Notes: generated by a model not told the origin, from the letters alone. Numbered from the stretch's first letter, positions 46,006 to 59,108 are shown. The stretch is DNA of 64,000 bases from Chlorops oryzae (GCA_020466095.1 CM035808.1:11695663-11759662), one strand, 5' to 3'. Translations and numbers: made by a program.

Positions 46006-49000
46006 CTTAGTGTAATTACACGGAAAAAGTAATTAAGTCAATTTGAAAGAATAGAGGAGAAAAAAGTATTAAGAAGCTCAATTTTTTGCTCCTCGTCTTT
46101 AGGGAGAATTCAAACGCGAGTGAGTTAACACTGCCGCTCATTAATTGTTGATTTGGCTGCCTGCGTTTGCTGATGATAATAATAATGCTAGCATTTTACC
46201 TACATGAATCTGCGATAGAGCAACAATTTTGGGAAACATGTTGCTAGAAAGTGCTGGGAGTACACATTCTTGTGATGGCAATACGCATCATACGAAGTCA
46301 ATGCTCTGTAGCGGTTCAAAACGATGATTTCTGCAGACTATCAACGATAATTGGGATTAGTTGAACACATCAATTTGATATTTGTAAAAAAATTATAAAG
46401 ATCTATAAAAAAAATCTACCGAGAAAGCCTTTCAATGGGTTTTCGAAGTTCCCTCCGGTGTCTGCGAATGAACCTTCTTCTTAAGTGGTCCTAATTTGAT
46501 GGGGTTTTTTTTTTCTATATCGACTTTCCACAATAGAAATCTTAGTTCAATACATTTCTCGAGATCTTAATGACCACATTAAAAGGCTAAACTGTAATGC
46601 TTTATAAAGGCTTCCGAAGAAACTTTTTATTTTAAAATTTTTAATTCATAGTTTCGACTTGGCAACATTTCGTTCGATTTCATTTTATTTTGTTTTATTT
46701 TATTTATTTAATTTTTTTATTTATTATTAACCAAAAGTGTGTACCGTTAATGCTGTAAGCCGCGTCGCTTCATGTCATCGACATTGGAACGCATGCGCAT
46801 CTGTCTTACAATTTTGCCACGCGACAATTGTCCGTTAACATTGAGTGTACACTGCGCCAATGTTATCTAATCTCAATGCAATTCATCTATGCATTATCAT
46901 TCGCAAAAGCTCCAATTAAATTAATTACAAACCTGCCGCAGTGCTCAACACTTGCTGCCGAGCTAAGAAGGCAGCCAGGCAGGCGGTCGGGCGGGCAGAT
47001 AAATAGGCAAGACATCTGTGTTCCATCATCCATAATATATGATTTATGGGTGCCAGCAGATGTCAGTTGGCAGTCTTTACACTTGTTTGCCACTCTAATG
47101 ACGAACAATTGATTGCATTCTTGAAAATAGAAAATTCTTGCGTATTTTAATCTATTATTTTGTTGAGTCGTCGTAAGCTGTGGTCCCGTTCGCACTGAAC
47201 TTACCACTTACCACTAAAATGTTGCATGCAGTACGAGTACTCTTGGCATGCTTTGTCGAAGAATGCCTTCAACAAGTTTTTGTACGGAACATTTTTGTAT
47301 CAAAACAACTGATAATTGATTTAATGGGGAGATCAGCTTCTTACTCTTCTTTTTTTTTTCATTATCCTTTGATGCATTTGAAATTTTGATTGAGCTAAAG
47401 TTAAAGTTTCTCATTCGATTGAGCAACTCGTTTGGAATTGAAATGAGTGTTGAAGCGAGTCAGTTTTATAGCAATAAATTCGAAACATCTAATTCAGTTT
47501 CATAAAAAAAAATCAAAAAGGACATCGAAGCAATTAATAGATTTGGTGGGGTCGTCTAAAATTTATGGATTTAAATTAAACCAATGAGATTTAAGGGAGG
47601 AATCAAGCAAATAAACGAAACAGAAATTTAAAAAAAAAAAACGTAATCGAGGAGCGAGGGAGTAAGGCTCAAGAAGAGAAGGAATAATAAGTGCTTCTAA
47701 GAAGAGATTTGAACTTTTTAATGACCTGAATTTTCCAATCCAGTAAGACCAAATGGAGATATCTATATCGGTTAAGAAAAATTGATTATAAACAGCAGAT
47801 TTACGTACCTTGGGTCAGTTGTAAATAACGAAGCTTCCTGTCATGATGACATCAAATGTCGCGCCAGGGTTGGTGGATAAAGTGGAAAGATATGTCTAAT
47901 CTTTTTTTTTTTTTTTTTTTTCAAAAAGAAAACGCCACGGAAGTTGAAAGGCAAGGCCTTTGTTGGACCACGAATAAAACGTTCAAGAATAAAATAACTG
48001 CGACTGAGATAAAAATGCTAAGGACGACGTGACCAAACTTGATCAATTTAAGAGCAGATATATCCGAGGCAGCTTATTCATTGATGAACCTAACCATGTT
48101 CATAGGCGACCGCCGTAGAACCCCGCAAAAATGTCAATGCGTATCACTTTTCCAACAAACGGCCGGAGGGCAGGCAAACCGAAATGCACCTGGATCGGTC
48201 AGATGAAAAAATAGATCGGAATTCCTGCAGAAGTGGCTGAGATCACATGCCCATACCTCAGGAGGAGCATAAGTGAATCCGAAAGAAGCTAAACTGGAGT
48301 TTAGAAGAATAATGTTAGATATACATACATATATGTATATGCATGAAATGAACCCTCTTTGGCTATGTTAAAAATTTTGAAGTTTTTAAGAAGAAATGAT
48401 TAGGTACCAGAAGAGAATGCTTAACTACAGCCTTAGTGAAGTTGGAGATGCCACATACAATAGAAATTAACAGAAAACAGGAAAATCGCGAACAGGGGAT
48501 CCTGACTTTGATCGGGGTAGAATGTGATCAGGACAAAAACAAAGAGGAGGCAACGAAGGCAATAATATTCATAACAAAAGGATGTCTTTAAATCCCATTG
48601 ATGACTTGCCTTCGCTAATCTTTTTTGAAAGACAAGTGACAATTGTAACTTTAGACCACAAAATCCTGTATTATTATGAGAAGAAAACCTCAAAAAAAAA
48701 AATCCAACCCTTTTGCTCATAGATAAAAAGTTAGTCATAAAAAATTTCTCACTCAAAACTTGTAACGAAAGACAGTAGCAAAAACTGACATATGTACCTC
48801 ATATGTGTGCTACATCCATCCAAGGTACTTGAGGGCAACAATCTTTAAAAGTATCCAATTCGTTAGGCTACCAAAGGAAAGCATAAGAAATTTGAAACTT
48901 TATAGATTGAAGCATCCTGAACGGTCTGCTACCGTCTTGAAAGCTTGTTCCCATGTCGTCGGCAACAACGCTTTGATGTGGTAAGCGCCTGTGGCACTAT

Positions 49001-49907
49001 TGTGTGCATAAATCAATTTCAGCAAAACTTTTCGCACAGACCTTCGAAAAACGCGAAACTCGAAATTCGAAACGCGAAACGCAAAACGCTCGTCTCTTAA
49101 ACTCACAATGCAAAGAAAGCCTTTCAACGATTTGACAAATTAAATTTCCAACTGCCAACTAGCGTCACCGCGCGAGGCAGGCACGCCATGCAATCGAGTT
49201 TTCTTATCTTGCTCAAAGGCATTTCCAAGGAGGATACGTTGAGGAAATTATTCTCTCTTGGCATGCATTTCATTTGTACTCGGGCATATGTGTATGCATG
49301 TATGTATGTTTGTTTGTGGTTTATGTGAGGAGCGTGTTTATTTATGTGATTTGGATTTTTGAATTTGTTTGTCGCGCTTTCGGACAATGATTCATCAAAT
49401 ATTGCATTCGGTAATTTGCGATTTAGCGATTGGGAATTGCGCATAATTTGGCAAAGCGGTCTCTTTGATAGAATCCCATTCCTGGCATCGTTCTTAAGGG
49501 AGTTTCAGCGGTTTCGATGCTTTTTAACATTTTTCTCCCTCTCTACCTGTGTCTCCTTCTTTCTTTTCCATCAACATCGAAGGCATTCTTGAGCATTCAA
49601 TTCATTCCTATGGGAGAAAATGTTTCGACAGTCGCAAAAAGTCAACGCTTTGTTGATGCTTCCAAAAAATAAGAGAAAAAAAAATTGCACTGATTTCGCA
49701 ATTAACCCAGCTAGTTCAATGTTCCTCTTTTTATTTTTATTTTTTTTTTGTTTGATTTCGTATGCGAAAAAAAGTGTAAAAATATATTTGTTCTTGCACC
49801 ATTAGCACAAACGATACAAGATACAAAAACAAGTGTCAGAAAATTCCGATTGCAACATCAGCTTCGGTAAGAATGACGTGCACCTCGGATTTGTGCAGAT
49901 CTACTCT

Positions 49908-49967
49908 GCTCTGTTCGGTTCGGTTCAGTTCGGTTCTGTTCTATTCCGTTCGGTTTGGTTCGGTTCA
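49908..49967. repeat. (GGTTC)n-type pentanucleotide repeat
   Basis: About twelve imperfect copies of GGTTC or TGTTC. It creates an Asn-Arg-Thr-Glu-rich open frame on the minus strand that is not a gene. Confidence 0.85.
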
Positions 49968-51003
49968 TTGACATAACCGGCCATTGAAGTCCAACAGTCA
50001 AAGTCAATAAAATCAAATTGGCCTCTGCGAGAGGAGTCCAAGACCGCTTTAGGGAAACCGATTGTATGGCTGCGGGAAAAATGCTTGCCAACATGAAGTC
50101 ATTATGGTCAATTAAGCATGGGGAAATAAAGTCCGATCCGCAATGTCAATGACGTGAAGACGAACCCAAGAGCAAAAAAGAAAAAAAAAATGGCCAACTA
50201 AATTAGTTGTCATGGGAATTTATTGCCATTGCATTATTAAAGTGCGTAAAGCTTTAGAGTTTATTCAAACTGATTAGTTGGCTTTTACGTTTTCCGCTTC
50301 AGTGTGCAGAGCTTTTAAGTTTTAAGTGTGCTTAAGATTTGGTTCTAAATGGTGGGAAAAACTCGAATTAAATTTTTAAGGATATATTTAATATCAATTA
50401 AGTTGCTATAGTATGTTCGAAGACCCAAAAAAATGCCCATAAAAGATATATATGATAAGAAAGCATCAGAAGCAATGGGATTACGTAAGGCGGCTGCCGG
50501 AGATGAAAGAAAATAGAGAAACACATCGAGGACTCTGAACAGGATAGAAGGCGCTTGGCAGAAAAATATCTTCTTCTTGGAATCAATTTAGTCACTTCAA
50601 AAGGAAAATCAAAATCTGAACCTTAATGCATGATATCCAATAGTGCAGAAAGTCTGGCGCAGGAATGTTTGCAAATATTCAACTCAAGCAAAAATATGAA
50701 ACCATTTTCAATCAAGTTCACTTTGGTTAGCCAAAATTTCAGTTCTACACTTAAATTTATACTTTACTATAAAAATCAACTGTAAGCTTAGCCTGTGAGC
50801 TTAACATATGAACCAAGCCTAAAAGAGGAAGCTTCTTCTTTTCCTCTCCTATAATTTTGGTTGCCATTTTTCGGCTATAATTATGGCTGAAGAAATCATT
50901 CATTCGATTATATTTTAACGCTTTTAGCGTTGTTGGCCGAAGCTGTCGTCACTTCATCTTTCTCGTAGCCATTAATTGGAGGCAATTTGTTTTTTTTTTT
51001 TGT

Positions 51004-51438
51004 GTTTTGCATAACACTTTCGAAACTTCGCTCACTTATCAACTATTATGAGCTATTAAAACGAACAAATTATCGAATTCACAGTTATTGAAATTGCTAT
51101 AATTGAACTAAAAATATATTTCAGCACCGCTATTAAGGGGGCATCTATTCAAGTGTAGATTTACGAAAAAATAAATTTTTTTAAAAATATTTTATGGTAG
51201 CTTATACTTTTTAAAATACGCGGTCGAAAGGAAATGTTGACATTCCAATATTCGGAAAAGTCGCGGTTGATTTAGTGAGGCGGCAGCTATGCGGTTCCTG
51301 CCGAGAATCGTTGCTCTTGAAGGAATTTTTTTCAGTCTATCGACACGATATCTCAAGTCCTAATGACCCTATTGAATTTTCGAAGCACAACTTTTATAAA
51401 ACTGTAGATGGTCCGTACCAGAGGGATTGAAGAAAGGT
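51004..51438 (+). repeat. Duplicated block, copy A (about 435 bp)
   Basis: It is nearly identical, with small indels and scattered substitutions, to 54273-54712 in the same orientation. Shared landmarks are GTTTTGCATAACACTTTCGA at the start, AGCACCGCTATTAAGGGGG in the middle, GTGAGGCGGCAGCTATGCG, and GAAGAA at the end. It is AT-rich with no coding frame conserved between the copies. A mini-me-like element begins directly at its right edge. Confidence 0.85.
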
Positions 51439-51440
51439 TT

Positions 51441-52054
51441 TTATACCCGACACACTCTGTGTCGAGGGTATATTGCGTTTGTTGGGTTGTGTGTAACACC
51501 CAGAACCAGTCGAGATAGACCATACAAAATGTATATAGAAATGATCAGCGTCACCAAGAGATTCGATTTAGACATGTCCGTCTGTCCGTCTGTCCGTCTG
51601 TCTGTCTGTCTGTCTGTCCGTCTGTCTGTCTGTCTGTATACAGTTTTCTTATCGAAGGAGTTGAGCTATCTTGACGAAATTTGGTATGCGTGCTCACGGA
51701 GACATGAGTAAGAACAAGTTCGAGAATGGACCCGATCGGACCATTTTTAGGAGTACCTCCAGTACTAGGGTCTGTCACAAAAATCTCAAAAGTGCCTTAA
51801 AATCGGACTTTTTCGAAATATTTTAATGAAACTTAAAACTTGAGCGTATATTTAAGCCTCCGATTATAGTTAAACAAAAATTGGAAAAGTGGGCATGGCA
51901 AACGGGCAGTTTTCATAAAGAAATCTATCAAAAGTCGGTATATGGGGCCCCTTATGGTCTTAAACACCTCTTGATATTAAAAATTATTTGTGCATATGTG
52001 TATGTGTCGGGTATTCTATTGTCAGGCTCGTCTGACTATAACACCCTTACTTGT
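51441..52054 (+). mobile_element. Mini-me-like element with (GTCY)n tract
   Basis: It begins TTTATACCCGACACACTCTG, contains a GTCCGTCT/GTCTGTCT run at 51578-51638 preceded by TCGATTTAGACAT, and ends GTGTCGGGTATTCTATTGTC through ACCCTTACTTGT. The (GTCY)n tract with the TCGATTTAGACATGTC lead-in is shared, inverted, with 12815-14079. The ends GACACACTC and GTGTCGGGTAT are partly inverse. Confidence 0.75.
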
Positions 52055-52238
52055 TTTATTATACACTTATTCACTTATTCTATATATAAATTTTCATTGA
52101 AATCGGACGTCATGAAATTGTCGGATTCTTTGGGTTTTTGGTCCAAAACTCTCTAAAATTCTTCTTGCCCCACCAAATATTTTTACGGTTAACATCTTAT
52201 ACAGGGTGTTTCGCATAAGGATGTATATCCGAAAGGAG

Positions 52239-53136
52239 GTGATAGGGGTGTTCAATATCGACCAAAAATCGTATGGGAGGGGGGGGGGGGGGGGTGGAAA
52301 ATGCTCCCCTAAGGAGTTAGAGGGCCTTAAAGTTTTTAGGCAGTAAGTCGAGAAAAAAAATTCTCCCACGATAACGGTTCATCGTAGAAAAAAAACTGTT
52401 AAGCGGTTTGAAAGCCAATTCTATGGGCTTTTAGGCAAAATTAACTTCATGGTAAGAATTTAAGCCAATGATGGTTAATTAAGCGGTCAAAGTCAAAAAT
52501 TCTGAAAAAAATTCTATTTTTTTACTTTGAGAGCCATTTTGGTATGAAAAAAGTCCTATTAACACATACTTTTCTAATTTTTTTTCAAAATCCTCGATTA
52601 ATTTACTTAAACATGTGAATTCATCATACGCTTCGGTAAGAATACGAACTAGGATTTATACAAATTACTCTTCTTTGGTGAAATTCGTTCAAATAGGCAA
52701 TCTTTTTACATCGGTTTGGTTCGGTTCATTGATTTAACGCAATTTTGTTAAATAACAAGCTTAAAGATAAATTGGAAATATTCGAGATATTTAATTGTTT
52801 TAAAAAAGTTAAGCGTTTAAATCCATTTTCCGAGTAACCGCTAAAAGGTAGACAATTGCGCAGTGAATAAATTTGCCAACATTTAATCAATATTGTAAAT
52901 TAAGAATAGGATTAATAAAAATCGGATCCGTACAAATGAGATTTCAATGAAGTTTGAACTGACGAATAACCACATGGCTTAAATTTACATGAAGTAATTG
53001 CAAAAGCATAAATGGCTTTCAAACCGTTAACAGTTTGTTGTCATGGAATTTCGTGAATTGCTTTTTTCTGATTATGCTTAACTTTAAGCCTCTAACCTGG
53101 TAGAATTGCACCCTCCATACGATTTTGGTCAATACT
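52239..53136. repeat. Foldback (long imperfect inverted repeat) with G16 run
   Basis: Left arm 52239-52436 and right arm 53011-53136 match in inverted order: TCAATATCGACCAAAAATCG pairs with CGATTTTGGTCAATACTG, the CTTAAAGTT stretches pair, and AACTGTTAAGCGGTTTGAAA pairs with TTTCAAACCGTTAACAGTT. Identity is moderate with indels. The left arm has 16 consecutive G at 52279-52294. Just outside the left end lies CAGGGTGTTTCGCATAAGG, which resembles a mariner-type terminus, but no right partner was found. Confidence 0.6.
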
Positions 53137-54272
53137 GAAAAAGTACTCTTTTACTTTTCCTTACTGAACCCGATTTGCTAATTAATTTAATGGCTGAAGA
53201 AACATCATTGGACCTGAAAATGTTTTCCCCGTTGGGAAACTGGTACTGTAGATGTAAGGTATTATTAAGGAAAAAATAAATTTTAATCAAGTTGCCAATC
53301 AGTGTCAAAGTTTAATTTGCTCAGGCATTTCAAGAAAAACAAAATCTGTTTAAAATTTTTCAATGCTAAAAAAAGATTCAGAACTTTTCGAAACATACTT
53401 ATTTTTCGTACGTATGGTTTGCATTAGATTCTTGATTTTCTAGAGGCGTTACTGTCTTCTTACTTGAATTTTGAAAAAGTTAAATCATTCTTAAAAGTGA
53501 GCATAAATCAATCGAGGGGACCAGTTGGTACAAGATACATTGAAGATGCTTACCTAGCATTTTCTAATCATGGACAACACTGCCTATACTCGAGTGACAT
53601 ATCAAAACACGCAACGATTGCGCTTAAATCGACGGGGATATTAAGGATAATGCAGTAGCATCTCAAAGATGAGCCTAATATGGGCCATTCTGATTTATGC
53701 ATCATTTAAAGGAGAAAAGCTTTATTTCATAAGCAAAAGAAATGAAAAAAAAATCTTCCAAAAATCAGAATACAAACATCACAAATTTCTATTTACCGTA
53801 TAAGAAATCTTAAAGTTTTTCGAAAAGTTCAAGAAATTTATTTAGAGAATTAAAAAATTTTTAAGCGCATTTTAGCCCCTTTTAACAATGAATATTTTAA
53901 CAAAAATTAAACTTGAACCGTATTCGCAACATATTAAAATTGTCGTTGTTGCAATAAGACTTTATGTTACACTGTCCAGTCTTCCAAATAAAAAATGTAA
54001 CCGGTAAGCCAGAGTAGGAGCCCCTATACATTCCAAAATTTCTCACTCGCTAGCCTTAAAATATGAGTGCCAATCTAGAGCTATGATAAAATTAGTAAAA
54101 AAAAAATTCGTCAATTCAAATTCGATATTTTCACGAAAGTTCAAGAAACTCATTATGTTCTCGGGGCCCAAGCTGTCGTCAAATTTGATGGATATAGCGT
54201 TGAAAGATCTTGACCAAACGGACGATGCGAAGATTGGGGACGATATTTTAAATTTTTTTTCTCTTAATTTTA
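53137..54272. other. Non-coding, decayed repeat sequence
   Basis: At 53690-53880 the words TTATGCATCATTTAAAGG, TTCTATTTACCGT and TTTTCGAAAAGTTCAAGAAA match, in order, those at 56836-57030. A decayed repeat is therefore present twice in the same orientation. No exon is seen. Confidence 0.45.
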
Positions 54273-54712
54273 GTTTTGCATAACACTTTCGAAATCTTCG
54301 CTCACTTATCAACTATTATGAGCTATTAAAACGAACAAATTAACGAATTAACAGTTATTGAAATTGCTATAATTGAACTTAAAAATGTATTTCAGCACCG
54401 CTATTAAGGGGGTATCTATTCAAGTGTAGATTTTCGAAAAAACTATATTTTTTTTAAATATTTTCTTGTGGTTTATGCTTTTTAAAATACGCTGTCGAAA
54501 GGAAATTTTGACATTTTCAATCTTCGGAAAAGTCACGGTCGATTTAGTGAGGCGGCAGCTATGCGTTCCTGCCGAGAATCGTTGTTCTTGAAGGAATTTT
54601 TTTCAGTCTATCGACACGATATCTCAAGTCCTAATGACCCTATTGAAATTTCGAAGCACATACTTTTAAATAAAACTGTAGATGGTTCGTACCACAGATT
54701 GAAGAAACTTTT
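54273..54712 (+). repeat. Duplicated block, copy B (about 440 bp)
   Basis: Direct repeat of 51004-51438, 3.27 kb downstream. The copies share indel-free stretches of more than 30 bp. Here too a mini-me-like element follows, about 60 bp after the right edge, but from the 54774 family and in the other orientation. Confidence 0.85.
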
Positions 54713-54773
54713 TTTTATTAAACAAAATAACAAACCGAGAAGAACAAAGAAAAAACTAAGTAGGTATGAAAAA

Positions 54774-55238
54774 ACAAGTAAAAAAGCTAAAGTCGACCGA
54801 GCCCGAATGCAATATACTCATTGTTCCGACAATTTTGACGCACTACGTTTTGCCTTTCCGTACGAAAGTTACCAAAATCTCAATTTTCGAGCGGAATAAA
54901 TCAATTTTTTGCATTCACCCTTGGTCAACTTATGTTTTGAATTTGAAGCTTCTACGCTTCTATTAGTGGGTGGATATCGCCCATTTTCACTTAGAATCGT
55001 TCTCGGGCCCAACATACCTGTGTGAAAAATTTTGACGAATTTTATGAATGGTTCAGCTGTTTGGAAGGAGATCCAATCCGAGACCGGCGGACAGATTGAC
55101 GGATGGACATTTCTAAATCGATTCAGTGTTCGATCCTCATTCAGAATATATTCATTTGTCTATACCTACGGAGCTTAATTCTAGCCATTACAAGATCCGC
55201 ACAAAACTAGTATACCCTGTTTACACTGGGTATAAAAA
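54774..55238 (-). mobile_element. Mini-me-like element, short form
   Basis: It starts ACAAGTAAAAAAGCTAAAGT and ends CACTGGGTATAAAA, as at 12815-14079. It has one unit of TTTGAAGCTTCTACGCTT where that copy has six or seven, then GGAGATCC, a decayed GGAC tract and ACATTTCTAAATCGATT. It is diverged and non-coding. The strand is given relative to the copy at 51441. Confidence 0.72.
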
Positions 55239-55421
55239 TTTTTGGACACAAATATTACTGATTAAAAATCCATTAAAAATTATTGGCTTTTTTGGATAAA
55301 TGGAAAATTATGTCAAAAAGCACAAACATTTCCTTTTCAACCTCCCACTTGACCACTATGGAGCTTTGAAAATAGTCAACATTTCTCTTAAATAAAAAAA
55401 AAAAAATTTATTATAGGTTTA

Positions 55422-55494
55422 TAGCCTTATTCATAGAAACATTTGTAATTAAAATTCAAATTGTCTATACAAAATGTTTCTATGAATAAGGCTA
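55422..55494. mobile_element. Miniature palindromic MITE, 73 bp
   Basis: Perfect inverted repeats of about 23 bp begin TAGCCTTATTCATAGAAACA on both strands, with a loop of about 27 bp. The outermost TA pair may be the target duplication. The CTTATTCAT core resembles the element at 5977-6265. Confidence 0.75.
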
Positions 55495-58400
55495 TTAGTA
55501 ATTATCAAGAAGGAAGGCACAATTCGCGAGTTGAAAGATGTGACTTCTGCTTTAAGAGAGACAAAGAATATATGAAAATCAACATAAAATTGTTCGCATC
55601 AATGACCAGGATCCGCTGCGTTCTGTTGAGTGTCTTATTAAGGAGCTTCATCGATTCTTTCAAATCCTTCGAATTTTTATACCTCTTCAAACCGCAACCC
55701 TCTAATTTCGAGCAATTTTTTTTAATACAAAATAAAATTATTTCGTCTCCCCTACAATTCAATTAAATTGCCATTTCAATAACATATTGCAGCCCCAGCA
55801 CACATATGCTAACGCTAAACAGTTATACATAATTATCCTGGGGGGTTGGCAACCGAAACGCCCACCAACATAAACAGTTTGCTAGCGAAAAAAGCTGTAA
55901 GTGCAAAAGGTTAAATGCAATTCACGCTGCGAACAGTTCGAGCACAAGAAACAAGAGAGAAAATCGAACAAAAAAAAAGAAAAGAGATAAAAACCGAAAA
56001 TCAAAGACCAATCTAATCCAAATCAACAAACTTACTAACCAATCTCGCCTCGACAAAGTCTGCTCGCAACAGACCGGCTTCTGCCTCTTCGCCACAAATC
56101 ATTGTGATTAGATTTTAATAGTAGCACACGGCAGCGGCAGTTGTGCCAGCCAGCCACCAAACTCTGACAGATTTATCTCAGAAAATGTGCAATCAATGGT
56201 GGGCAAGTGATCTCAACTAACGAACCGAGCAACAAAAGCAATATGTAGTAACCACCCTGGGGCCTATAATTTTCCACCCACATGAACTGCATACGATGCT
56301 TGATTGAGTGCAGTAGTGTACATTAAAGGCGTCGGTGATCACTGCCAAACAACGACGAAATTCTCGTTTCTTATCTTCCGACTTTTGGAAACAACAAGTC
56401 TACAGTAGGTACAGTTGCATTGTGTCACAGTGGGTCGATTTTAACAATGAGAGCGCAAAAAATTCTTCATATATTTTTTTTTTTGGTTCTCTTAATAGTC
56501 GAATTTACGTAAGACTTTAAAAAGGAATAAAATTTTTTATATGCTATCTTATGATTAAGGGAATCAGGTGATGAGGATCTGTGTTTAATAGCAGCGAATA
56601 TGAGTAATGCCAAATGCTCCAAAAGCTGAAAATATTTCCATTCTCTGCAAAAATTACCATGAACCCAGATTTGAACATTTTCTTTATGTTTCAAAAGTAG
56701 CAAACTGATAACATAATTGTCAAGCGCAATCGTTACGTGCTGTTTTGATATAGCGTTCGCTTAGTGGTTATTGAGGGAAATATGCTAGGTGAGCATGTTC
56801 AAAGCTTTATTTCAAGCACTAATCATGGTCGGTCCATTATTATTTATGCATCATTTTAAAGGGGAACAACCAAATTTTATTTCAAAATTTAAAAAAAAAA
56901 AATTTTTAATTACGTCTCTTCTAGAAAGTCAAGAAATAAAATTAAAATGCCGATTTTTTCTCATTTACCGTTATCCAAAAATTTTTTAAGTTTTCTTTTC
57001 GAAAAGTTCAGAAAATTTTTTTAAGAAACATTCGAAAAATTTTTGTAGCGAGGCGATTTTAGCCTCAATTCAATGAAGTATGTTCTTCGAAGCAAAAATC
57101 TAAGCTTTGGCATCCTGTATCTCGGCAGCCTGTGATTAAAATTTACTCTTTTTTTTGCACATTTAACGTACTCTTACATCTTAACAACTGTACCAAGCTT
57201 CATTCAAATCGGGGAGAACAAATTTTGTCGGTGGTACACTTGACGTGGTTTGCCCCATATGTATATGACATCCTTTACAATACCATGAGCTCTAGTGTCC
57301 CTTGGTCAAAAGTCATACCATTTATTTGACTCAACTGATCAAACTAAGATTTTGTTTATTTAAACAGAGAAACAAAAACTTTATGTATGAAAAAAAGTAG
57401 GTTTTGAGTCTTTTGGATCACCGAGCTATGTTTACACACTAAAATCACTAAAAAAAAAATGTCTCTTTCTTAATCAATGAAATACATTTAAGATGAGAGA
57501 AGAGATTTTTTGAGTGAAAACTTTTGATTGTTCCACTGTGCGCCTATTGCCTTTCGCGCAGCTTGAAGTCGTCAATTGAAGCGCAAAAAGAAAACACAAA
57601 CAAAGTTGCAACAGCCAGCCCAAGATCAGGTGTCGCGTTTTCAATCAACAATTCTGCACTGTTGCTCCGCTGCATCACTCTGCATCGCTCTGCATTGACG
57701 TTGACTTTGAATTTGCTGTTTGTGTCATGTAAATGCATATATTTTTGTATACCTACATAGGTATACATATATATGCATACGGATGGAAGCATTCAAACAA
57801 TCGCTATAGGAGCACGTTGCAATGCCGCCTGAACCTCCATCGATGCGAGGCAACAATGATAGATGATTGACGATTCACTTTGCAATTTAAATTATTTTCG
57901 CTTCTAGTATTTCTTCGTCGACTGTACTTAAGACGTTAAAAGCTTGCACGTGGCACTGCCGGTTGTACGTTGGTGGCCTTACATTCAAGAGCTTTAGGTC
58001 ATGTGTCTCCGGACAAGGACTGCTATGGATGCATGTACCGAGAAATGCAAACGCACACAGACACACACACACGCGCGAAAAATATGCAATGAACCGAATA
58101 CATCAGATACGAAAATTCATAGCGTCCTTGTCAGTTTTGTATTTTAATTTGATTTTTTCTCGTTTTCATCGTTTTTCATTAACAAGACGCGCTCGCAACA
58201 TGCCGTCAAACACAGCCAACAAAAATATTGACAGACCACAAACAGCGGCGATATGTTGACAATTTTGTGACATGTTGCGAAGCGAGGTTGATATGCAGAC
58301 AGGTAAGCAGCAACATGCAACGATAAAGTTGCTCAACTTTATTGCAACATTCGATGACGTTTGTCAGCAATAATAAAATTGCATAACTGCAACTGAAGTT

Positions 58401-59108
58401 CGAGCAACATTTTGTTGCAATGTTTATGGCGAAAACAATCGACAAATGGCCAACCTTATTGATGATAGCTGACATTTTTTTTTTTCAATGAAAGAATCTT
58501 CGTTCAACGATTTAACGAAAATTTGAAAAAAATATGAAATGAATAGATCTAAAATTGTTTAGCGGCGGCGCTCCCAAAGGTTCATTGCACTTTCTTTATG
58601 CTTGGCCATTAACCAAATGGAATGCTTTATGATAATTAATAAAAAATAAATGTGATTTCATTTGGATTGTTTGAGCTTTTATTGGGGTTTCTGTATGTAT
58701 TTAGCTTCATTGTAAGCTTTATTAACTGAAAATAGCTGTGCCTACGCAAATCGCATACTAATTGCAATGCAATAAAGCGTTTTTCTATGTCAGAATATTC
58801 CGATTTCATTATTCTTTTCATTTGAAAATCTTCTACTGTAATTTTTTATTAATAAAAAAATATTTCGAAAAAAAAATTGGGTACTTTGAGCTAATAAAAT
58901 GAATCGGCTGATTCGATTTTTTCAGTAGGTATATTTTATTTTGGATTACAGGTCAAATCAGCTTATGTATGTTACCTCAAGCTACCATAACTTAACTTTA
59001 GTTATGCAGTTAAAATATTGATTAACTAAACACCTTAAATTTTAATTGATAAGTCTGTGTATTAAGTTCTCACAGCTGACTAGCTTTTCAAACTTTTTGG
59101 CTGATACC
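55495..59108. other. Non-coding stretch
   Basis: It contains the second copy of the decayed repeat (56836-57030) and a cluster of GCAACA/TGTTGC words at 58256-58440. Typical fly intergenic composition. No exon is supported. Confidence 0.4.

Larger units (their letters stand above)
45050..51003. other. Non-coding stretch with microsatellites
   Basis: Contains (CCAG)n at 45978-46005, TTTTATTTTATTTATTTA runs near 46684-46715, and a GGTTC-type pentanucleotide run at 49908-49967. At 48100-48290 the base composition is less AT-rich, but all frames are interrupted. No gene is recognised. Confidence 0.4.

Noticed and set aside
49858..50094. Open frame with Asn-Arg-Thr-Glu repeats
   Set aside because: It is the minus-strand reading of a GGTTC pentanucleotide repeat.
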